DNA from: Sciurus carolinensis
Taxonomy: Eukaryota; Chordata; Mammalia; Rodentia; Sciuridae
NCBI RefSeq assembly: GCF_902686445.1
Contig: NC_062217.1
Location: forward strand, 169,599,098 to 169,663,097
Length of the DNA stretch: 64,000 bases
Direction of reading: 5' to 3'
The notes below the pieces were generated by a model. The model had not been told where the DNA came from. It saw only the letters and a program-made list of their open reading frames with translations, and searched no databases. Shown piece after piece: positions 24,322-37,290 of this stretch (the stretch's first letter is position 1; each line of letters opens with the position of its first letter). The position numbers were made by a program, and so were the translations under genes.

Positions 24322-25189
24322 ATCTACATGTTTGAGTGAGGGCTGTCACTACTCCTGGAAGACACTGCAGACCACCACCTATCATCCCCACTGGAGGTGC
24401 TGGGGTCCACTCGGAAGCTCTAGAGGGAGGTGTCATCCCTCAGAGAGCCTCATCCCTACGAGGGCTCCCCAGGTCCTGCTCCAGGACGAGGGGCAGTCGC
24501 CACAGCCCCTCCCTGCACAGCCTCAAGGGACTGAAAGTCAGAATTCCAGGTGAGAGGCTCTCAGCTCCCCTCTGACCCACCTGAGGCTACAGAAGGAGAA
24601 AAATCTCAGGCCAGTTACCTGGGAAGCCAGAGAGGGCCGGATGCACTCCTGAAACCTGAGAGGAGGACCAAATGGCTGTGTGTTGTCCTCCTAGGAGTGG
24701 GCTCTGCGACAATCTCGTGGCCACCCTGCTGCACTGTGGGGTCTCTCTAGACCTTGAGGCTGGGGCAACAGGGATGGCCAGGCATTTCTGTCCACGCCAC
24801 CCGCTCCCAGGGATCTTCCTTCCGGGGGCTCCAGGGCTTCAGCAGGGCTGACTTCAGTGCCACTCGATCCACTTCAAACTCAATCTCAGATTTCGGTAAT
24901 AATCCAATTTTAGCCTACTTCATCCAGAACAAGGACAACTGTCAACTCAGACTGTCTACATGGCCCCAACAGCTGGCGCAGCAGACTGGGCTCCCTGGAC
25001 GATGTCCTGTGAGATCCTCAGACTGGGAGCCGATCCCTGAGCCTGACTGCTTGGCTATCTTTATACATGAGAGCCAAGGGAAGGCCCGGCCCACCCTCAG
25101 CTCTGGGACTGCAGCTCCCACTGGCCCTGAACCCCAAGCCCTACCTAGACCCAGCTAGGCCCTGCACTCACTCCTGGCCTTGTACCTTT

Positions 25190-25320
25190 GGCTGCTACTC
25201 TGAACTCGAGTTTCTTCTGTAAAATGTGCACAGCATATAGACACTTTCCAGTGGTGAAATGATGACAACATGTAACAAAATAAACAGCGCAGTGTCTGTC
25301 ACCCTAGGCCCATAAGCACA
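25190..25320 (+). repeat. MIR fragment
   Basis: The segment 'tttcttctgtaaaatgtgca' followed by 'gaaatgatgacaacatgtaa' and 'agcgcagtgtctgtcaccc' resembles a forward MIR 3' half. Confidence 0.5.
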
Positions 25321-27149
25321 GTGTCACCCTTATTCGGAATCACCAATGCAGGAACTGATCTGCCCACTAGGGCAAGAGTCCAGGCCCTCTGCTTCTTGGG
25401 GATGGGGGCATTCATTCATCACCACTGGCATTTCTCCAACATCTGACCAACAGACAGGCACGGGCTCTCCACAGGCTCGCAGTGCAAATTTCCCCATTTG
25501 TCACAGAGTTCAGGGGCTTTTCCTGGCCACTGCCAGGACACTGCACCTCCAGGACCGCCGCCTGTAGATAAGCCCAAACCCATTAAAAGAGGCTGAAGAA
25601 ACAAGCAGGAGTCAAAGGGTATTAGCACAGAGGGACAAGGTTCAAGCCTAAGCCTGTTTCTTCTTGTCCTTGTCTCTGAAAGTCATGTGAGTGTTGCCCC
25701 AAAGGATCACAAGTCATCCAGGCCCTGGTCTCCATCTGTCTTCTCCCTTCCTCCACCGACCTGAGCAAGCCTGGCACAGAAGCTGTGGATGTCACCACAC
25801 AGCAGGCTATCTCTGTCACTGACTCCTCAAGAAGGGGTCAGGCAAGTTGCGTCCCTACCCCATAGAACATGGTGGAGCACAAGACGTGTACACAAAGGGC
25901 AAGCACACGACCTGCACAGGACAGGAGCCCCTGGAGGTGTTTCCAGGGATGGAGCCTAGGCCAGAATGAGGGTAGTGTGGCTCCCAACATGAACCAAACT
26001 GTCCTCGTTCCTGGGGAGAAGGCAGTGTGGCAGGATAAAGAGCAGGCGAGGAAAGGTAGGCAGCAGGGTGGCTGCCAGGGAGTCTCGCTCAGGGACAATC
26101 CCCCATCCCTAGACAAGAGGAGCCTGTAGGGGGCTGCTTAGGATCAAAGGTGAAACAGAGGCAACCCCCTCCCGAGGCTACTGCCCACGTTCCAGTAGCT
26201 TTCACAGCTGAGGAGCCCGCGAACAGTGGCAAGCCTGTTAAAATACAGGTTCTGCCATGGCAGGCGGGGGTGGGGCAAACCCTGAACTTCCACACTGCAC
26301 GCTGGAAACTTCCCATGGTGACTTCAGGCCCTTAAGGAGAGTTCCCTGTGGCCTTAACCTACCCCAGTACTCACTCTCCCCCAGGGGACATGCCAGCAGC
26401 CCACGCCCCGCCCCATACACGCCCTAGGATTCTCTGGAAACCGGAGTTACCTGCTCCCAGCCTGCTGGGGATGGGAAGACCTTGAACTCTCCTTCTCCCA
26501 CCAACCTGGAGGCTCTGGGCCAAGTTTCCAAGGTCCCTTGGGCAAGGTATCAAACACCTCTGTGCCCCAGGTTCTCCGGCAGTAAACAGGCTGCACAAAC
26601 CCTGGGAGGCTGCCGAACCAACACGGGGTCAGTGCTCAACCGGGGCTACACCTCCAGCTCACAGTGCACTAGGGTGGAGCAGCTCGCGATGCACCTGGCG
26701 TGAGCAGGTGCTCACTTCCACTCTAGAAAAGGGACAACTTAAACACACAGGCCCCTTCCGGGGCAGCCCCCAGCGCCAACCAATGCCAGCATGGGACTGC
26801 AAGACTTCCAAGCTTCACCCCCTTCGTGGATCCCAGCGAGGCAGCCCAGGGCTCTGCCTGGCTCAAGGCTGGGGTCCACTACCTGGGGAATCCCCCTTCT
26901 CAGGGCAAGTGGACCCCACTGCACTCAACAATGTTTGCCCACCTTGCCAGGTTCCCCAGCTCCAGGCACAACTCCAGGTATGTGGCCTGGAGTCAGTCAG
27001 CTGCTGCCCCCACAACCCAGTCTCCTGGAAGACTGGCAAAAGGCAGGCTGTGCCTGAAACCAGGTGGTCTGGGCTTTCTCTTGGTGTCCTCAGCCACCCA
27101 AGGGGAGCAGGGCAGTCCTGAGTTCCAGAGCAGGAATTTACCAAGCATG

Positions 27150-27290
27150 AGCTTCACATGGGCCCCACTCGGTTCTCTAATGTGCCAGCCCAGGAAGCAC
27201 CTCTTCCCAATTCTCAGATCAAGAAACTCAATGAAGCACAGAAAATTAAGTAACATGCCCCATCACATCACTGCTTGAAGCCAGAGGAAG
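27150..27290 (-). repeat. MIR fragment
   Basis: The segments 'ttctcagatcaagaaactca' and 'ttaagtaacatgccccatca', ending 'ctgcttgaagccag', are eroded reverse MIR. Confidence 0.55.
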
Positions 27291-27689
27291 CTCCCACAGC
27301 CACCCTCCTCACGGCTCCTGGGAGGAAAAGGAAGCCATTTCTAACTCAGTTCACCTGCTGGAGGAGGAACATGAAGCTCCTTTTCCCTGCTGGGAGGGAG
27401 AGGAAGGCCTTCCTGAGCTACCTCACAGAGGTTAACTCTACAGTGGCCAGAGTCTGTCTGCATCAGGCCCTGGGCTCTTGGACCTGTGGGCAGACCAGGA
27501 ATTCCCTGAGGGCTCCGGGCCCAAACAGTTCACAGCCCCCCACTCTGCACAGCTCCTTAAGCCCCTTTCACCACTGAAGGCACCACACACATGGGCAGTC
27601 TTCCCTCCCTGCCACAAAGAGAGTGAGGTTCGAATCCCCAGCCATCCCACGCGAAGCTGGGCTTAGATGCCCCCAGAACACTCCTGCAC

Positions 27690-27800
27690 GTGTACTAAGT
27701 GCCAAGTGAGTGCTTTCATCTTCCAACATCCGCCATAGAAGGTGCGGAGAGCAAGGCTCAGAGGGCGGAGCTCCAAGCACCGATCACGTGGCCAGGTGGT
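27690..27800 (-). repeat. MIR fragment
   Basis: The segment 'tactaagtgccaagtgagtg' followed by 'gagagcaaggctcagagggc' is eroded reverse MIR. Confidence 0.5.
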
Positions 27801-27884
27801 TTGGCCCTCTGTGTGAGTCTACAGAATGACATTGGTGCCAGCACCTCCAGGAAGCCAGGATACCTGCCCTCTCCATTGCTGCAT

Positions 27885-28137
27885 CCCTAGAGTTGACAGT
27901 GGCCACCCAGTAGGTGCTTGGTAAATAAATGGTGGCTAAACAGAAGAACAAATTTTGAGGAACTGAATGCAGGTCCTCAAAGGTGTGCCTACCCAAGTTG
28001 CTAACTCAGCTTAAAGCTGGCTTTGTAAGAGCTGCCTCCATCTAGCCCTCTCCAGACTGCAAGTACCTTGTACCCTGGTACCCCTGCCTGGACACTAGTA
28101 CACAGCTGGTGCTCAGTCAATGTATGCTGACTGAATC
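27885..28137 (+). repeat. L2 3'-end fragments
   Basis: Two neighbouring pieces end in the L2/MIR-like tail: 'cccagtaggtgcttggtaaa' followed by taaatggtggctaaac near 27907, and 'ctagtacacagctggtgctc' followed by agtcaatgtatgctgactgaat near 28094. Confidence 0.6.
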
Positions 28138-28153
28138 AACTTACAAGGCTATT

Positions 28154-28292
28154 TTTTTTTTAATTAAAAAATTTTTTTGGTTGTAGATAGACCCTTATTT
28201 TATTCATTTATTTATATGTGGTGCTCAGAATTGAACCCACTGCCTCACACATGCTAGGCAAGTGTTCTACCACTGAGCCACGGCCCCAGCCC
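28154..28292 (-). mobile_element. ID-type SINE with perfect target duplication
   Basis: This is a reverse-oriented sciurid SINE: 'atgtggtgctcagaattgaa', 'cctcacacatgctaggcaag', ending 'ccacggccccagccc'. A 14-bp duplication cttacaaggctatt flanks it at 28140-28153 and 28293-28306. Confidence 0.95.
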
Positions 28293-29228
28293 CTTACAAG
28301 GCTATTGGAAGCTGGAATCTGAGGGCCCAGAGAGTTCCCGTGGTGGAGGAGGCCTGTGCCTGAAGCTCGCAGGCTGATGAAGCAACAAGTCAGACATTTC
28401 TATAAACCCCTCCTGGAAGGGAGGCCAAGCCAGAGCCATAAATGCAATTTTCCAGAAAACTCTGGTTAGGAGTTTCCCAAGCACCAAGGACAGGACGGCT
28501 CTGGAAACTTCTGCTTACTCAGTGGCCACATTCCACTGCGGGCCCTCCCTGCCCCTCCTGCTGTACCCTCCTAGGCTCGCGCCACTGTTAAAATGCTCCC
28601 CGTCAACAGTTCCCTGCAGGCAGGTCCTAGCTGGACGGCTGTGTGGAGCCTGGCTCAGGGGGCTCACTGAGGGTCTGTGTGAGGAGGAGTGCACAGCCCA
28701 GCATCCAGAGCAGGGAGACATGGCCAGGGCTTGTCACTGCACAGCTGTCTCCTAAGGTTCCCTACTAGGACCCCACAGAATGCCCTAGCCTTCCTAGCCC
28801 ACCCAGCTACGGACCTCCTCACATCTCCCCAGCCCTCTCTGGCCACACGTCAGGACATGAGGCTGAGTGGGGCTGCAGGGGAATGGTCACTATGAGCACT
28901 GCAGGATGCTCACAGAAGGGGCAGCCTCCCCACAACCTCCTAGACTGTGCCCACAAGGGGGACAGAGCACGGGAGCCTGTGCATCTCCAATTCCCGGATG
29001 GAGCCTCCACCCTCAACAGCACCTAGGCTCTCTGGCGCTCAGGCGTCCCAGGACTGGCTCTTCCCAGGCATTAGGCAGTGAGGGCATGGGCCCAGAGAAC
29101 CCAGCGCAGCAGAGCAGGGGTCTCTTGTCCAACTCCTCCCTTGCCAGGTGCACAGGGGGTCTACCAAAGGACAGGGAGAGGCAGAGCCAAATCACTTTGA
29201 CCAAAGGTGACTCAGAATCTCACCTCTT

Positions 29229-29340
29229 GGGGCTGCAGTTGTGGCGCAATCGCAGAGCACTTGCATAGCATGTGTGAGGCACTGGGTTCGATTCTCAGCA
29301 CCACATATAAATAAATGAATAAAATTAAAAAAAAAAAAAA
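29229..29340 (+). mobile_element. ID-type SINE with target duplication
   Basis: The element runs from 'ggggctgcagttgtggcgca' through 'gggttcgattctcagcacca' and 'catataaataaatgaataaa' to poly-A. The flanks are agaatctcacctctt (29214-29228) and agaacctcacctctt (29341-29355), one mismatch in 15. Confidence 0.94.
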
Positions 29341-29573
29341 AGAACCTCACCTCTTACACCCAAGACCTCTCTACCTGCTATGCCACAGACTCTGGAATCT
29401 CACAGTACAGCCACCCAATGCAATGTGACCTCAGGCCAATGACATGACTCTGCACCATGCACCAAAGGGAGTCACTGCCACACACAGCCGCTGAGCACTG
29501 GGAATGTGGCCAGTCCAGACTGAGACCCACTGAAGGGTGAGCACACTCCCCAGATCTCAGCAGCTCAGTACTA

Positions 29574-29786
29574 GCCAGGTGCAGTGTGCACACCTGTAAT
29601 GCCAAGAACTCAGGAGGCTAGGGCGGAGAATCACAAGTCTGAGGCCAGACTCAGCAGCTTGATGAGGCCCTAGGCAACTTAGCAAGACCCTGGGCCAAAA
29701 TAAAAAATAAAAAGGGTAGAATGTAGCTCAGTGGTAAAGCACCCCCAGGTTCAATTCCCAGTATTCAAAAAAAACCCTAAAAAAGA
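29574..29786 (+). mobile_element. B1-dID composite SINE
   Basis: The B1-like half ('gccaggtgcagtgtgcacac', 'aactcaggaggctagggcgg') is followed by 'caacttagcaagaccctggg' and an ID-like half ('agaatgtagctcagtggtaa', 'aggttcaattcccagtattc') with an A-rich tail. Confidence 0.9.
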
Positions 29787-31879
29787 ACATAAAGTACCTC
29801 ATCAATGATTTATTTACATCAATTACATGTTGAAATGATAGTATTTTGGAAATATTGGGTTAAAAACAATGTGTTACTAAATTAATCTCACCCATTTCCT
29901 TCTTTTAACTGTGGTCACTGGCAAATTTAAAATGATGTGTGTGGCCTGCACGTCCCACAACAGCACAGTCCCACTCCCTCGCTGGGCCAGCCCTCAAGCT
30001 GATGACGGGGACGCCCCCAGCCATCTTCAAACTGGAAAGCTTACAAAAAACAGTGATCCTGCTTCACCATCAAAGCAAAAAGTACCAATGACGTAACGGA
30101 TGTCCTCAAGGGCTCCCTACACACCTGCCTGTTCTCGGAGCTCTCCACACAGGAGGATGCTGAGTCACTACCTTGTGTGGAAGAGACGCAGGACCAGGGA
30201 GGGGCTGTGACATCCCTGAGACCATGCCTGCTAAGTGGCTCACCAAAACTCCAAGCCAGGCCTAGCTGGCTGGGGATGAGAGGAAGCCTGCCCACCCCAG
30301 CCTGTTTCCTCTTGTCCTAGGACAGGCAGACTCTGATGCCGGTGACAATGTGTCTCCCCCATGAGTCAAGCTGAAGAGCTGGGGTCTCTGCTGAGGGACA
30401 GCCTTGAGGATCAGATCTCCTTCTCGTGCCCAACAGTTCACACCACATCATCAGTCCACATGCGCTAAAACGTGCTCCCAGATAATGCTGGCTTACCCCT
30501 TTACCTGGGTGGTCTCTGAGCAAGCCGACACAACACCCCCCTAAAGGGTCTCCTTCTGCTGGGCCCCCTGACTGCATATTTGTTCCCATTTTCATTTGTC
30601 AACAAGTCTCAAAAAACTCCACTATCCAGGACTATTACAGACACAGTGAGGTGGACATCTCCTAGGTGGACATCCATGCCTGTTTAAAGCTGGGCCTGTC
30701 ATCAAGGCTGACGCAGGGTTCCTGTGCATGCTCAGAGTGCGCACAGAACTGTCAGGAGGACCTGCCCATGGCACTGAGTGCCTCAAAGGACACGAGACAT
30801 GAGGCAGAAAGCCATGACGATGGGAAGGCCCTCTCCTCATCACGTTACCTTGCTGGGACACCACATGAGAAAGGAGATAGAAAAGAGGCCATGCTGCCCG
30901 CACGTGAGCAGACAGGGCCTGGCGTGGCACAGTCACTCTCACTGCAAGGGCCTGTCCTTCCTGCCAGTCAGGAGTCACCTCAGTTGGGGTCTGGTGGACA
31001 TCTTTCTTTTGGGCCACAGAAAGTCAACTTCTCATGCCTCTGCCCAGTGCCCTGCACTCCGGTCACTTCAAAGGCACCTCTCAAGGAGGAGGAGGAGACG
31101 CTGGAGGGAAGAATGGGGAACAGCAGAGCTGCATCCAAAATGGCAGCCAAGTGGCCAGAGAGTTGAGAACAGGCCCAGAGCCCTGCCAGCTGACTCACCA
31201 CCACCACTCAGGATGAGCCATTTGGTGGACAGGAGGGTGGATGGAGTGGCCACCAGCTTAGAGATCATTTGGCAAAGTCACAAAAAATAGGTCACAAAGG
31301 CTCTGCTTGGGGCAATAAGAGCTACTGTAAATTATGGCTAAGTTCACCTGAGGGACAATTAAGACGTTTCCACATGCCTCCACTCAGTATGGCAGGCGGC
31401 CAGATGGGGAGGCCATTCTCTCTTGGGCCTGGCCTCATGCCAGGACCTGGCACAGGTCAGTTGAACTCTGGTGAGGCCCAGCCGAACACTCACTCACCCA
31501 GCAGTCACAGAGCTGAACCTCCGCACCTTTGTGCTCCGTGCCTGGTTTGCCATCCCCAAACCTCACAGCTCAAGAAGTGCAAAGTCTGCTTGGTGTGTGC
31601 AAGGAGGCGGCTGGGTCCACAGGTTTGGAGGGTCCCTCAGTTCATGAGGCTAGTGTTCATGCTAAGTATCAGTTGCACTTGAGAACATCCTGTGTAACAG
31701 GTCCTGGGCCAAAGGTCACAAGCAGCCCTCTGGTGAGGACGTTACCATCCCCACCCTGCCAAAAAGCAAAGCTGAGAGCCGGTCCCAGACTTGCCTGGGT
31801 CCCCTGGTTCACAAGTGGTAACTCGGGATGGCAGCCCTTGGAGAGGGGGTGCCCACAGGCCACTCCTCACTCTTTGCAC

Positions 31880-31990
31880 CACTCACTGCTCTGCCACTTA
31901 TAAGTGAACAGATGGCCCTGACATTTCTTTTTCTTCCCCCGAAATGACAGGAACCACTTCTGGGGTCACTGAGAGAATCACATGACCAAA
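31880..31990 (+). repeat. Possible MIR fragment
   Basis: The segment 'tgctctgccacttataagtg' and the downstream 'gggtcactgagagaatcaca' resemble forward MIR with internal loss. Confidence 0.4.
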
Positions 31991-32369
31991 AATGCTGGCC
32001 CACAGGAGTTGGGACCCAGACTCTCAAAGCCAGGACAGGCTGGTGTGTGTGCAGGGAGAGGACAACTCAGGGGCATCCCTGGGACTGCAGGCCACTTGAT
32101 GCCTCTGGCAAGCAGCAAGGGATAGGAGGTGGCACTCTTCACGATGACAGGCACCTTCCTCCCTCCCCCTGGCTCCTGGGCTGTCCTGCCATTGCCTCCT
32201 TCTGCATGGTTCCCCTCCCACGCCTTCCCCCCATGAACTCTCTACACCCTGGTTTCCCTGGGGTACCTGAGATCAAATCCCCCAGGCTGGAAACCACCAC
32301 AGCAACAAAGTGAGGCACAGTTGATGGATGTCCCATTGGAGCTGGGCTGAGTCCTGGAGTGCCCTGCAC

Positions 32370-32640
32370 TCACCACACCCATTCCTCTTCCACACGTGGG
32401 TCTTGCTTTCTCTCCCAGGAGGATGCTCCCCTTGCTCTCCAGGTCTTTGCACAAATGTCATCTCAAGGAGCCTTCCCATCCCTCATTCTAAAGCTGGCTA
32501 CTTCCCCTCCTCTCCTCCTGCCAGGTGATCCTAATCCCCCTGGTCTGTTTGGTTTTCTTTGTAGTCCATGTCACCACTGGACCCGTCATGGCCTTGTCTG
32601 CTATCTGGCAATGCATTTTTCACCTCTTCCTGTCCAGCAG
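32370..32640 (+). repeat. L2 fragment
   Basis: The segments 'ctccaggtctttgcacaaat' followed by gtcatctcaaggagccttcccat, and the downstream 'ccctggtctgtttggttttc' and 'ctatctggcaatgcattttt', follow the L2 3' region. Confidence 0.7.
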
Positions 32641-34689
32641 AAACATGCCCAAGGCCTGGCCGAGTGAAGAACAGATGGAATGGCAGAGGCTGAGAGGAGA
32701 GTTCAGGCAAACTCCAGCCACCCTGGACAATGCCCAGGGAAGGCAGAGGCTAGAGGAGCAGCAAGGGCTTGCCCTTCCTGTCTGCCTCCTGTGCCGTCCC
32801 TGTCACCCAGCCACAATGCATGGCCCAACCAGAGCAGTCCACTCCCTTCTCAGGAGGTGCTTCTCCAGCATGCTCAGACCCACCTCCCTGCCCTCCTGTC
32901 CTCCTGTCCTCTACCTGCCCAGCCCTGTGGAGGGGCCTGCATGCTGTATGTCTCTGGCCTTGGCTGGAGCAGCTTCCTGCCACCCAGAATTCTCATCTTG
33001 GCTTTTTCACTAGTTAGAAACCAAGTTAACCACCATGGTTCTCTGTGAACTTCTTGAACCTAATGGGCAGTTTCTGTCTGAACAGGCCCTAGCTGGTCCA
33101 GGGGGTCTGCTGCACTCTCCCCATGCACAGAGCTCTGGCAAAGGGACAGCTGTGCCACCACCAACTTCATGAGGAGCAAATGCTCTGTCCAGTGCCAGGG
33201 AAGGGACCAGGTGCCTGATGACCTGTGGTGACACATACAGATGTGAGCTACTGCTGCCGATCACAGAATAAGCTTCTGATGGAACCAACCACTCTTTTGT
33301 TTCCCAAAAGATTAAGGGGGAAAAAACAGCTACCCTACCCACTCCCAAGAAGGAATCACCCAAGAGTTCTACTATAACTTTCAAAGGAGGCACTGTTAAT
33401 CCTTTGGCCATATACAGACCATCAGCACCTCTGAGTCTAGTCAGACCACGTGCCCGCGGCATGAGGATGGCAGTGAAGGGTTTGCTCTTCTGGGTGGTAT
33501 TTGCTTTCTTCAGGTCTCAACTTTGGCTTCAAACTGCAAAACCGAGTTGTAGTCCAGGATGGCTGAGGCCACAACAATGTCCTGGATTCATGGCTGAGGT
33601 CAGCAGGGGAGTCCTGCTGACACAATACTGAGACGACAGAGGACGGTGCCCACGTGGCAGGATGGGTTGCCAAGGTTTCACACCATGGCGGGCCATGGCA
33701 GCTGGCAGCCTGCGTGGTCTCCGGCAAAGCATGGGCAGGCATCAGACAGCTCGGCTGCGGGCCTGGCTTGGTCATCAGTCACGTGTCTGTCTCCGGGACA
33801 CCTCTCCTTTCCTGCTCCAGCCTCAATGGAGCGCGCACTGGCCCTACGGGCCCATGCACACAAGGGCTTGGAGATGCTTCCCAGGAGGGTTCTCCTGAAG
33901 TCCCTGATGAGGGAGCAGAAACAGGACAGGGAATGACAAAACCAAGCATCTCCTTCCACTGAACCTTGGAGGCTTTATAGGAAATTCAGAGAGGTAGCTC
34001 AGGCCCCTGGGTTCCAGAGAGGCTTCCCAGCTGCCATGAACTGATCAGATGTGGAGACGAGATCTGGTGTAACAAACATCAAAACCACAAACGAACCCTC
34101 CCAGGCCCCTGAACTACCAGCTCTCTTCCAGCAGAGTTCAGAGCAGGGCACACAGTTTCAGATGGAAAAGGACAGAGAACCCTCAGCAGAGGGACTGAAC
34201 CTCCTCAGAGCAAGAAATGGCAGCCCAGGCTGGAGGACTGAGGGTGAGATGGTTTTGTGGATAATTGTAGAAACAAAGTAAGCCATGGTAATCCACTAGA
34301 CTTCATTTCTACTAAGAAGAGATCAAGAAGAAATACAGTCAAAGTGAGGACTGCAGGTCAGATAACAGGAGGGACCTATAGTCAGCAAGTACTAAACAGA
34401 ATAATTTAAAAGAAGTAACCACTTTGAGGAATTAGGATAATTGATGCTCTGCCCCCAGAAGCCTATGCTGAGAGTGATTTGGAAGCTGATAACAAGATTA
34501 ACCCTTTGGTGGTTCCTTTTGGTCTCACACTCAAAATGTTTCTTGAGGTCTTAATGCAAATCACCACATCCACCGCCCCTACGGCGGTCTAGCCAACATG
34601 GCATTTGCCAACAGCCTTCCATCTGGCAGTTCATGCTGCACATCTCCACCTGAAGGAGTTTCCTGGGGGTACTGCTGCTCTCCCGATTC

Positions 34690-34990
34690 AAATGCCCCAA
34701 TACTTCCACCCTGCACTCAGAATAAAAGCCAAACATCTCTTGAGGAACCTACTGAGAAGGCCCGCCACGCCCCTCACACCTTCCAGGCCTTCCCGACTAA
34801 CCTCCACATGTGCACTTTTGCCTAGGACACTGCCCTCTTCCTTGACAGGCTCTGGGACACCTTCAGACATAGCCCAGAGGCCCCTCCTCCAGAAGGCTGC
34901 TCACCTACCCTACCATGGCCCTGTCTCTGCCCCTGACTCATTTCCCTCACAGCACTGATTCAGTGCACTCTCAGAACACTCTGGAATCTT
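34690..34990 (+). repeat. L2 fragment
   Basis: The segment 'cagaataaaagccaaacatc' followed by 'ccttccaggccttcccgact', 'cccctcctccagaaggctgc' and 'ttccctcacagcactgattc' follows the L2 3' region in order. Confidence 0.75.
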
Positions 34991-35424
34991 AGCCTCTTTT
35001 GAACAGTTACCAGGGGCCAGAGACACCCCCACACACAGCAACTGGACAGAGCACACAGGTTCCTGGTCATTAACTCTGCTGCCAAACATAAGCCTTGGGA
35101 TACCAAACAGAGACATGGAACTGGCCTTTAACAACCCAAACACTGGAGATGTCCAGTATCATATTTGAGAACAATTTTTCCAGATATTTCTGAAGCAGCC
35201 TTCTATCTAACTCAGTATAAAATCCACCCCAAGACCTCTTGGTGCTCTGGAGGGCCATTACTCTGGTGGGCACAGCAGCTCTGTGAGTACTCATACTAGG
35301 CCTTGGCAGTTGGAAAGTTCTGGAATTCAGTCTCTGGATCAGGCTTTTCCGAGTCCAGGCTGAGCTGCTCCCTTCTAACTGAGGGGCCTTAATTGTCAAT
35401 ACCATCTTCATAAAAGATAAGCCA

Positions 35425-35580
35425 GTCCCTGGGCCTCTACGGAGTCCATTGGTCTGGGCATGAGCCCAACCTCAGTGTGGGCCCTGCCCCAGACCTGCCG
35501 ATTCAGATTCTCTGGGGTAAGACCCAGGAATGGTGTCCTGGTTTCCCAGGTAACTCTGTCGTCCATGTCTGTACCTGGGC
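35425..35580. mobile_element. MER20-like hAT-Charlie fragment
   Basis: The segments 'ctgccccagacctgccgatt' and 'cagattctctggggtaagac', followed by ccaggaatggtg, resemble the central near-palindrome of MER20-type elements. Confidence 0.5.
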
Positions 35581-35764
35581 AGGTGTGCATATGGTTAGAA
35601 GTCCCAAAGCTCAGAGAAGAGGGGCAACTGACTCAGTTGCAATACACACAGATGGCGAAGCCAGGTCGCAACCCGCAGTCTTCTAGCTCTAGATGCAACT
35701 CTGTTCCAATGACAGGCCACACTTTGCCTCCTGTATAGCATGTTAGGCACAATGCTGGCCTCAG

Positions 35765-35890
35765 AGATGGAGGCCAGGCTCACACCCAGTCCTTAACTCC
35801 CAACTCAGCTGGGCCTTTGGACAAGCCACAGAAGCCTCTGGGCTCCAGGTCCTTCTCTGGGAAACAGACACAGACTTTCAGGGCTGTAGA
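35765..35890 (+). repeat. Possible MIR fragment
   Basis: The segments 'ctgggcctttggacaagcca' and 'tccaggtccttctctgggaa' resemble eroded forward MIR. Confidence 0.4.
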
Positions 35891-36004
35891 GACAGGGAGT
35901 TCCTGAGGTGAGCAGCAATTACCCCTGATGAGTAGCGGTTCCCTCCTGACAAATTTCTCTCCTTGGTCCTAAAACACAACTCCCAATATGGCAGCTAACC
36001 TAAA

Positions 36005-36170
36005 CTCAGCACTTATCCTGGGCAAACATGGCCCTGAGCGCCAAGTGCTTTACAGAAACAGATGCACTCAATGTGATGAGAAAAGGTACTGCCACCCTTC
36101 CTTGTGGATGGGGAAACTGAGGAACAGAGAGGTGACCCAAGTTGCCCAGAATGAGGAAAGAACCAGCTGC
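36005..36170 (-). repeat. MIR copy
   Basis: The segment 'gcgccaagtgctttacagaa' followed by 'ggatggggaaactgaggaac' and 'gaggtgacccaagttgccca' is reverse MIR. Confidence 0.75.
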
Positions 36171-37094
36171 CCCAGAGACAGGGCTCCAGCATGAGGCCCA
36201 CTGCTCACACCGCCCTCTGTTCCCTCGTTGTCCCAGCCCACACACTCTGCTTCTCCTTAGCAGCCTGGGAATGACATAAGGGTTTCTCTGAATGCTCCTC
36301 TGTGAGCCCCTGGAGCTGAGCCAATCAAAGAGGCAAGGGCCAGCTGGCCCCCAGGCCTTTCCTACACTGGCTTCCTCAAAACAGGACTGGAGACGTCCCT
36401 AGAGGTGCTACCTCCTGGCTGGGAAGTTCTGTTCTCCCTCCTGCCCACAGGTTTGGCCTCCAGAAGACAGGGCCTTCTAGGATCTCCCAGGCCTCAATCC
36501 CAGATCCAGAGCAGGGCCTACTTGGCAAGTCATGGGTGCACTGAGCACACTGCACTCTCACCTGGGCAACCGTCTTAGGAGTCAGAAGCACCCACTCCAG
36601 AGAGCCTCAGGTCCCCCAGCTCTCCTCACACCTCCCAAACACACTCTGTGCAGAATGGCTCAGCTGCGGTATGGAAAAGCACCCCGTGGTGTGAATGCCA
36701 CCTCCCTGGCACAACCCCAGCTGAACTTCTACTTTTCTCTTCCCCAGGAGATCAAAGTTATTGTGTCAACACTGGGCCCCAATTCGAGCGACCTTAAGCA
36801 GACTCCTTATGCAACCTGGGGACAGTAACTGGGAATAGCAGGAAGCAATCCAGGTATCTGAGGAGGGGTTCCCTCAAAGTACCAGAACCCCTTTCAGTCC
36901 TCCAGCACCCCTACTGCACTGATCTAAAAGGAAAAGACAGACCAGGGATTGAGCCCCAACCCAGCCCACTCCACAGCTGGCAGGATCTTGGTTCACCAAA
37001 AGCAACGGGCCCCACTGACTGCCTGGAATGGCTGTATCAGGGGAGCAGCGAGGAGCCAAGTGACGGAGAAGGGCTAAGGCCTCGGCTTTCTTTT

Positions 37095-37290
37095 ATAATC
37101 AAAGTTGTGTTCTTCAGGTGCCAACCATGTGCCTGAGCTGGATCCACACCACAGGAATCCTCCCTATGTCCCTGAGAAAAGAAACTGTTATTCCCATTTT
37201 AAAGACGTGGATGTGAAAGGCTAAGTGACTGCTTAAGGGCACATAGTTCAAAAGTGGCAGGACAGGGTCAGAGTCCCGATCGACCTGACT
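37095..37290 (-). repeat. MIR copy
   Basis: The segments 'gttattcccattttaaagac', 'ggctaagtgactgcttaagg' and 'gcacatagttcaaaagtggc' are reverse MIR. Confidence 0.75.
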